From Shewanella sp. SNU WT4 (lineage in GTDB: Bacteria; Pseudomonadota; Gammaproteobacteria; Enterobacterales; Shewanellaceae): a DNA stretch of 63,478 nt. Position 1 is the first letter of the stretch; each line of letters opens with the position of its first letter. A program made the position numbers and the translations under genes. The stretch spans positions 1-63,478 of the forward strand of contig NZ_CP041152.1 of assembly GCF_006494715.1 (NCBI RefSeq), in the 5' to 3' direction. This document shows, one piece after another, positions 60,085 to 63,478 of the stretch. The notes under the pieces were generated by a model that saw nothing but the letters and a program-made list of their open reading frames with translations, was not told the origin of the DNA and ran no database searches.

Positions 60085-61529
60085 TACTCCACTCGCTTAG
60101 GTGTCAGTAACACCAGCGTTTCTATGGTTGCCAGTTGAGTGCCTTCGCCGCCGAGCGCGTCAATGCCAAACTGTTTAGTGTGCTCTGCCGTGGTTGTCAT
60201 TTGCTTGATTGAGCCAATGACTACCGTTTGGCCATAACGCAGTTTGTTGGTGAAGTTCAACTCGCTTTCACGGGTATCAAGGAAGCGTAGGCGGGCGTCA
60301 TATACCACCTCTTCTTTATCACCCACAATCTTGGTGAGCTTGCCGGCTATGCGTAACCACACGTAATCACGCATGACTTTAGGCGTTATCATCATGTCCA
60401 CACCTTCTTTTTCCGTGGCGCGGGTCACGCTGGCAGTCACTATGTCGCCATTGTTTTCAGCTTTCACTTCGTAGAGGTACGGAGTTGTCAGGGTTTGGGC
60501 AATCCGAGAGGGTTGATTGTTAAGCACCAGTGCCGTGATAGGCGTGTCTGTTGATACTGTGCCTTGCTGCTCTAGCGCCTTAATGAGCGCGGTAGTGCCA
60601 TCCCATTTGCCAGTGCCTTTAAAGGCCAATCCAGCGCTGCCGCCTTGAGTGATGGTGTTGGTACCAGGAATGTAAAATTCCAATGAACCGCCGCCGATAT
60701 CTTTGACAAGGTTCCAATCAATGCCGCGCTCGCGGCCTTTGTTGGAGCGAAACTCTAGCACTCGAATGTCGAGTAGCACTTGCTTAGACAGTTCAGCCTC
60801 AAACGAATCCACTAATGAGCGAACCCTCACCATGCGGTCAGGGGTGGTGCGAACAGCAATCGTGGTCATGGATGGAATGACTTCAACGCTACCGACTAAC
60901 TTGTCTTCGTCTTCATTATCATCATCTTTTAAAATGGCTTTGATGCCTTGGCTGATTTCAGTGACGATATCAACCTGGGCGTAAGCCGTATTTAAAAACT
61001 GGCCCGTAACCTTAGTATCTTGCCCCCCGGATTGACTGCCCAGTTGGCCGCTGTATTGACCCGATGGCAAGGTGAGTACGAAGGTTTCAGATTCAAACTT
61101 GCTGACTGAAAGCTTGTCTTTGCTGGCGTTCATGCCGTAGCCGGTTTCACGTGAGAGCAAATTCAGCACGTCTTGGCGGTTTGATGAAAATGACAGTGTG
61201 ACCAGCTTGTTTGGGTTCACATCACCATCAAACCAGATATTGGCGTCAACGCCCGCCATCACTTGCGATAGCACCAGTGAGAGCGGTAGGCCGCTGACAT
61301 TGACCGACAGTGATTCATTGAGCCATGGGATTTGTCGCTCGCTTTTTAGTGGCGTTAGCGTCAATGGTGGGCGGGTGATGTTAGACACTTGGCCCGTTGC
61401 CGATTGCGCTAGGTGCCGACTGATTTCATCGTGTACGTCATCAGCGCTTTGCTTGGTGTCTTGATAGTTTTGAGACATACAACCACTGAGCGCGGCGGTT
61501 ATTGCCAGGATTAATAGAGGTAAACGCAT
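60084..61529 (-). CDS. pilN: PilN secretin lipoprotein
   Basis: The product is 481 residues. Lipobox LSGC (Cys17), N-domain (VSGLPLSLVLSQVMAGVDAN), and the secretin domain with DIRVLEFRSNKGRERGIDWN and TLTTPYLYEVKAENNG. It forms the outer-membrane pore of the thin pilus. Confidence 0.95.
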   Translation of the reverse strand: MRLPLLILAITAALSGCMSQNYQDTKQSADDVHDEISRHLAQSATGQVSNITRPPLTLTPLKSERQIPWLNESLSVNVSGLPLSLVLSQVMAGVDANIWFDGDVNPNKLVTLSFSSNRQDVLNLLSRETGYGMNASKDKLSVSKFESETFVLTLPSGQYSGQLGSQSGGQDTKVTGQFLNTAYAQVDIVTEISQGIKAILKDDDNEDEDKLVGSVEVIPSMTTIAVRTTPDRMVRVRSLVDSFEAELSKQVLLDIRVLEFRSNKGRERGIDWNLVKDIGGGSLEFYIPGTNTITQGGSAGLAFKGTGKWDGTTALIKALEQQGTVSTDTPITALVLNNQPSRIAQTLTTPYLYEVKAENNGDIVTASVTRATEKEGVDMMITPKVMRDYVWLRIAGKLTKIVGDKEEVVYDARLRFLDTRESELNFTNKLRYGQTVVIGSIKQMTTTAEHTKQFGIDALGGEGTQLATIETLVLLTPKRVE

Positions 61530-61538
61530 GGATGATCC

Positions 61539-62330
61539 TTATTGCGCAGTAATAAATAGAGTGCGAGTTGAGTTCAGGAGTTGAGCGTCCACGGGGTAGC
61601 CCTTCAGTACCGTTGTGAGTGCGCGGTTAATATCGCCTTTCGGGGTGACAATGGGATACGAACTGGTTAGCGTGTAGTTGTGCGGCGAGCGCCAGTTGTC
61701 ATCGTGCCAATTCCACTGGTATTCCGTCGCCAGTGAGGCGATAGCCTCCTGAATTGACGCCCCTTTCACTTCAGCAATTTGCACGTCGCGACCATGAAAT
61801 TGATGCAGCGCGGCCATGGGGCGGATATTGTCTTCCACAAACTCGAACGGTGTACCCAATTGCCGGCTAAGAGCCTTCATGACGGTTCGAATGCTGCCCG
61901 CAAAGCTAACGGTGCCCGCCGGTGCGCTATTGAGCACTGCCATGGTGTCACTGTCTAAGCTCCATGCGACTTGCTTAAAACCATCTCGGGCTAACCAGCG
62001 ATTCATGGCATCAAAATAGTGTTCGTCAGGGTGAATGAAGTGGGTATGCTCATACACAACTGGGGACGCGAGCGTTTCTTCTCCGTACCAGAGCGCATCT
62101 GGATTAGTGACTTGCTCAGCGTCTTCAAGCGCGGGTTTTGTCCAGTGAGTTTCCACTGTTTCTAAGGTTGTTTGTTGCTGCGCAACACGCGCGTTAATCG
62201 GCGCTAGTTTCAATTGAGCGCTAATGATTGGTTTGCCGTTGTCATCGTAGCGAACCGATTCCCGTTCAAATTGGGCGGCAGACAGCGTTAGTGGCGCGCA
62301 CAGTAGCGCAACCGTGAGTAAAGGTTTCAT
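61539..62330 (-). CDS. pilL: PilL-like protein with TcpQ-type domain
   Basis: The product is 263 residues with a signal peptide (ends LTLSAA). The C-terminal half (FEFVEDNIRPMAALHQFHGR; GYPVDAQLLNSTRTLFIT) resembles the TcpQ/PilL secretin-partner domain. It precedes pilN by 9 nt. No lipobox is visible, unlike R64 PilL. Confidence 0.8.
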   Translation of the reverse strand: MKPLLTVALLCAPLTLSAAQFERESVRYDDNGKPIISAQLKLAPINARVAQQQTTLETVETHWTKPALEDAEQVTNPDALWYGEETLASPVVYEHTHFIHPDEHYFDAMNRWLARDGFKQVAWSLDSDTMAVLNSAPAGTVSFAGSIRTVMKALSRQLGTPFEFVEDNIRPMAALHQFHGRDVQIAEVKGASIQEAIASLATEYQWNWHDDNWRSPHNYTLTSSYPIVTPKGDINRALTTVLKGYPVDAQLLNSTRTLFITAQ

Positions 62331-62341
62331 GGTGATCCTTG

Positions 62342-62887
62342 TTAATCAATAAAGAGGAAGCCGGTGGTGCTCTGTTTGCCAGAACTGATATTTTGGTTTT
62401 TATTAAAAGAAGATTTATTTGATGCATTGTTTTCCATGAACCACAAATAGCTTCCCGCGCTCGTTGATAGGGTGGTCATAGCAAAAAGTATGAGGTGCGA
62501 ATGTTCTGGATTGCTGATTTCACTGTAGATAAGCGTTATTCGCTCCAGAAATAAACCGGGCTCGACACACCATAGGCCAATCACGAACCAACAAATTAAC
62601 CAAGGGATAGTAAAGAAGCATCGCGCAATTGAATGGCTGACTCCGATAAGGTGGCGTTTACCGTTCGCTTGAGAATAATTCTGTAACTGCTCTTTCGCAT
62701 TAGCCGCCTGAGGTGATTGGCTTTGGGCGACCTTTTGGTCGTGTTTTTCTTGGAGGTTGGCGATAAAAGCAATGCATGGCCATAGGCATAGCGCCATAAC
62801 TAATGCCCAAAGTCCTAACGGAGAAAAAATTAATCCCCCCGTGAAAGGAAGCAAAATGGCTAAAATCAAATACCGGTGTTTAAACAT
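62342..62887 (-). CDS. polytopic membrane protein between trbI and pilL
   Basis: The product is 181 residues with three to four hydrophobic segments (YLILAILLPFTGGLIFSPLG; WALVMALCLWPCIAFIA; FFTIPWLICWFVIGLWC; LILFAMTTLSTSAGSYLWFM) and a polar tail. It is 20 nt from trbI and 11 nt from pilL, so it bridges the two operons. Candidates are a PilM-like or exclusion protein; I do not recognise it. Confidence 0.6.
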   Translation of the reverse strand: MFKHRYLILAILLPFTGGLIFSPLGLWALVMALCLWPCIAFIANLQEKHDQKVAQSQSPQAANAKEQLQNYSQANGKRHLIGVSHSIARCFFTIPWLICWFVIGLWCVEPGLFLERITLIYSEISNPEHSHLILFAMTTLSTSAGSYLWFMENNASNKSSFNKNQNISSGKQSTTGFLFID

Positions 62888-62906
62888 TTTGTACTCCTGA
62901 CAGGGG

Positions 62907-63478
62907 TTAACGGCTTGGGATATACGGGCTTAACAGGACGTCTTTATTGACCATCACGTTAAAGCGGTAGCCGTTGCGGATAATAATGCGCGGTTGCACA
63001 TCTAAGTTTTTTTGGATTAGCGTCGAGCCTGTTTGCCCAAACTGCTGAGTGACGCCATCGGCAACCGATTCACTCACGCTACGGTTGTTGCTATCACTGT
63101 CGCTTACACCGGCTTGAGTCGCGCCAGAAATCATCCCCAGCAATAACGCATTACCAAAGATTTTGGCGTAGTGGTTATCGACCTTATCTTCAAATCCAGC
63201 AAAGCCTTGTGTGTCCATGCCTCCCATGGTGTCTAAGTTAAGTGTGGTGCCGTTAGGAAAGTTTATCCGGCTCCACGCCAGTAGCACCCGACTTTGGCCA
63301 TAGGCAATTTGGCTGTCATATACCCCGTAGAGTTTTGAGCCTTGCGGAATAAGTAGGTGTTGCCCCGTTGCACTATCAAACACGTTTTGACTGACTGAGG
63401 CGATAACCTGCCCTGGTAAGTCAGAGTTGATGCCGCTAGTGAGTACCGCAGGAATGATGGTGCCAACTTTTAATTCAT
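62907..63478 (-). CDS. trbI: TrbI/VirB10-like protein, C-terminal part (gene crosses the end of the window)
   Basis: The conserved C-terminal beta-barrel of VirB10: ELKVGTIIPAVLTSGINSDL, then GQHLLIPQGSKLYGVYDSQI, then a mobile segment with antenna region (YAKIFGNALLLGMISGATQA) and the end NGYRFNVMVNKDVLL. It is the continuation of the frame that runs off base 1. The stop codon is 20 nt from the next gene. Confidence 0.95.
   Translation of the reverse strand, partial: ELKVGTIIPAVLTSGINSDLPGQVIASVSQNVFDSATGQHLLIPQGSKLYGVYDSQIAYGQSRVLLAWSRINFPNGTTLNLDTMGGMDTQGFAGFEDKVDNHYAKIFGNALLLGMISGATQAGVSDSDSNNRSVSESVADGVTQQFGQTGSTLIQKNLDVQPRIIIRNGYRFNVMVNKDVLLSPYIPSR

Overview
The window reads as one complete circular plasmid of 63,478 bp. 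The VirB10/TrbI gene runs off base 1 on the minus strand and continues in frame from base 63,478, so the two ends join. No rRNA, tRNA, CRISPR array or antibiotic-resistance gene was seen. The gene types suggest a marine or aquatic gammaproteobacterium, most likely Shewanella or a relative: a GlyGly-CTERM trypsin-like protease, IncP-like and IncI-like modules, IS66/IS10/IS3-type elements, and plasmid-borne H-NS and HU proteins. The host assignment is an inference.

Layout. About 0.66-9.9 kb plus 62.9-63.5 kb (minus strand) is an IncP-type mating-pair operon in the order B-C-D-E-J-L-F-G-H-I. About 10-16.5 kb is maintenance: an S24-type repressor, a replication unit (leader peptide overlapping a RepA-like initiator, stem-loop upstream, DnaA box downstream), a UmuD remnant, a serine resolvase, and a ParA/small-partner partition operon flanked by 12-bp palindromic repeats. 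About 16.9-19.1 kb holds a candidate type I toxin-antitoxin locus and hicAB. About 19.6-25.4 kb is cargo and IS debris: a GAF-GGDEF diguanylate cyclase, nested IS3/IS4 fragments, a CBS-domain protein, an IS10-like element and a nuclease truncated by it.

About 25.4-34.7 kb is the leading region, the DNA that enters a recipient first. It holds H-NS, HU, long repeats with large hairpins, a coiled-coil membrane protein, an IS66 element, two RelE/HigB-type toxin-antitoxin pairs, a PapB-like regulator and TraK. The oriT lies at about 34.85-34.90 kb. Its RP4-like nic sequence is on the minus strand, so the transferred strand is the minus strand and enters with decreasing coordinates. TraJ and TraI follow on the plus strand, with a TraH-like frame nested in traI. 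About 37.8-50.5 kb (minus strand) carries traM, traL, an ArdC-primase TraC, a TraD-like protein, several unknown small genes, an SSB-like protein, topoisomerase III (TraE), the coupling protein TraG and the pilin-maturing protease TraF. About 50.6-62.9 kb (minus strand) is an IncI-type thin type IV pilus locus (pilL, N, O, P, Q, R, S, a second pilin, pilV) followed by a secreted protein and the protease.

How it works together. TraI/TraJ/TraK at oriT, TraG and the Trb channel move the plasmid; TraC, TraE and the SSB-like protein probably handle DNA in donor and recipient. The thin pilus and its PilV tip would aid mating in liquid. RepA, the partition system, the resolvase and up to four toxin-antitoxin loci keep the plasmid. 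The two most unusual features are (1) a predicted sRNA whose first 18 nt perfectly match the leader of a 40-residue hydrophobic peptide gene, and (2) a 600-bp repeat present twice in full and once in part in the leading region, each full copy ending in a roughly 100-nt hairpin just before an ORF with the same N-terminus.
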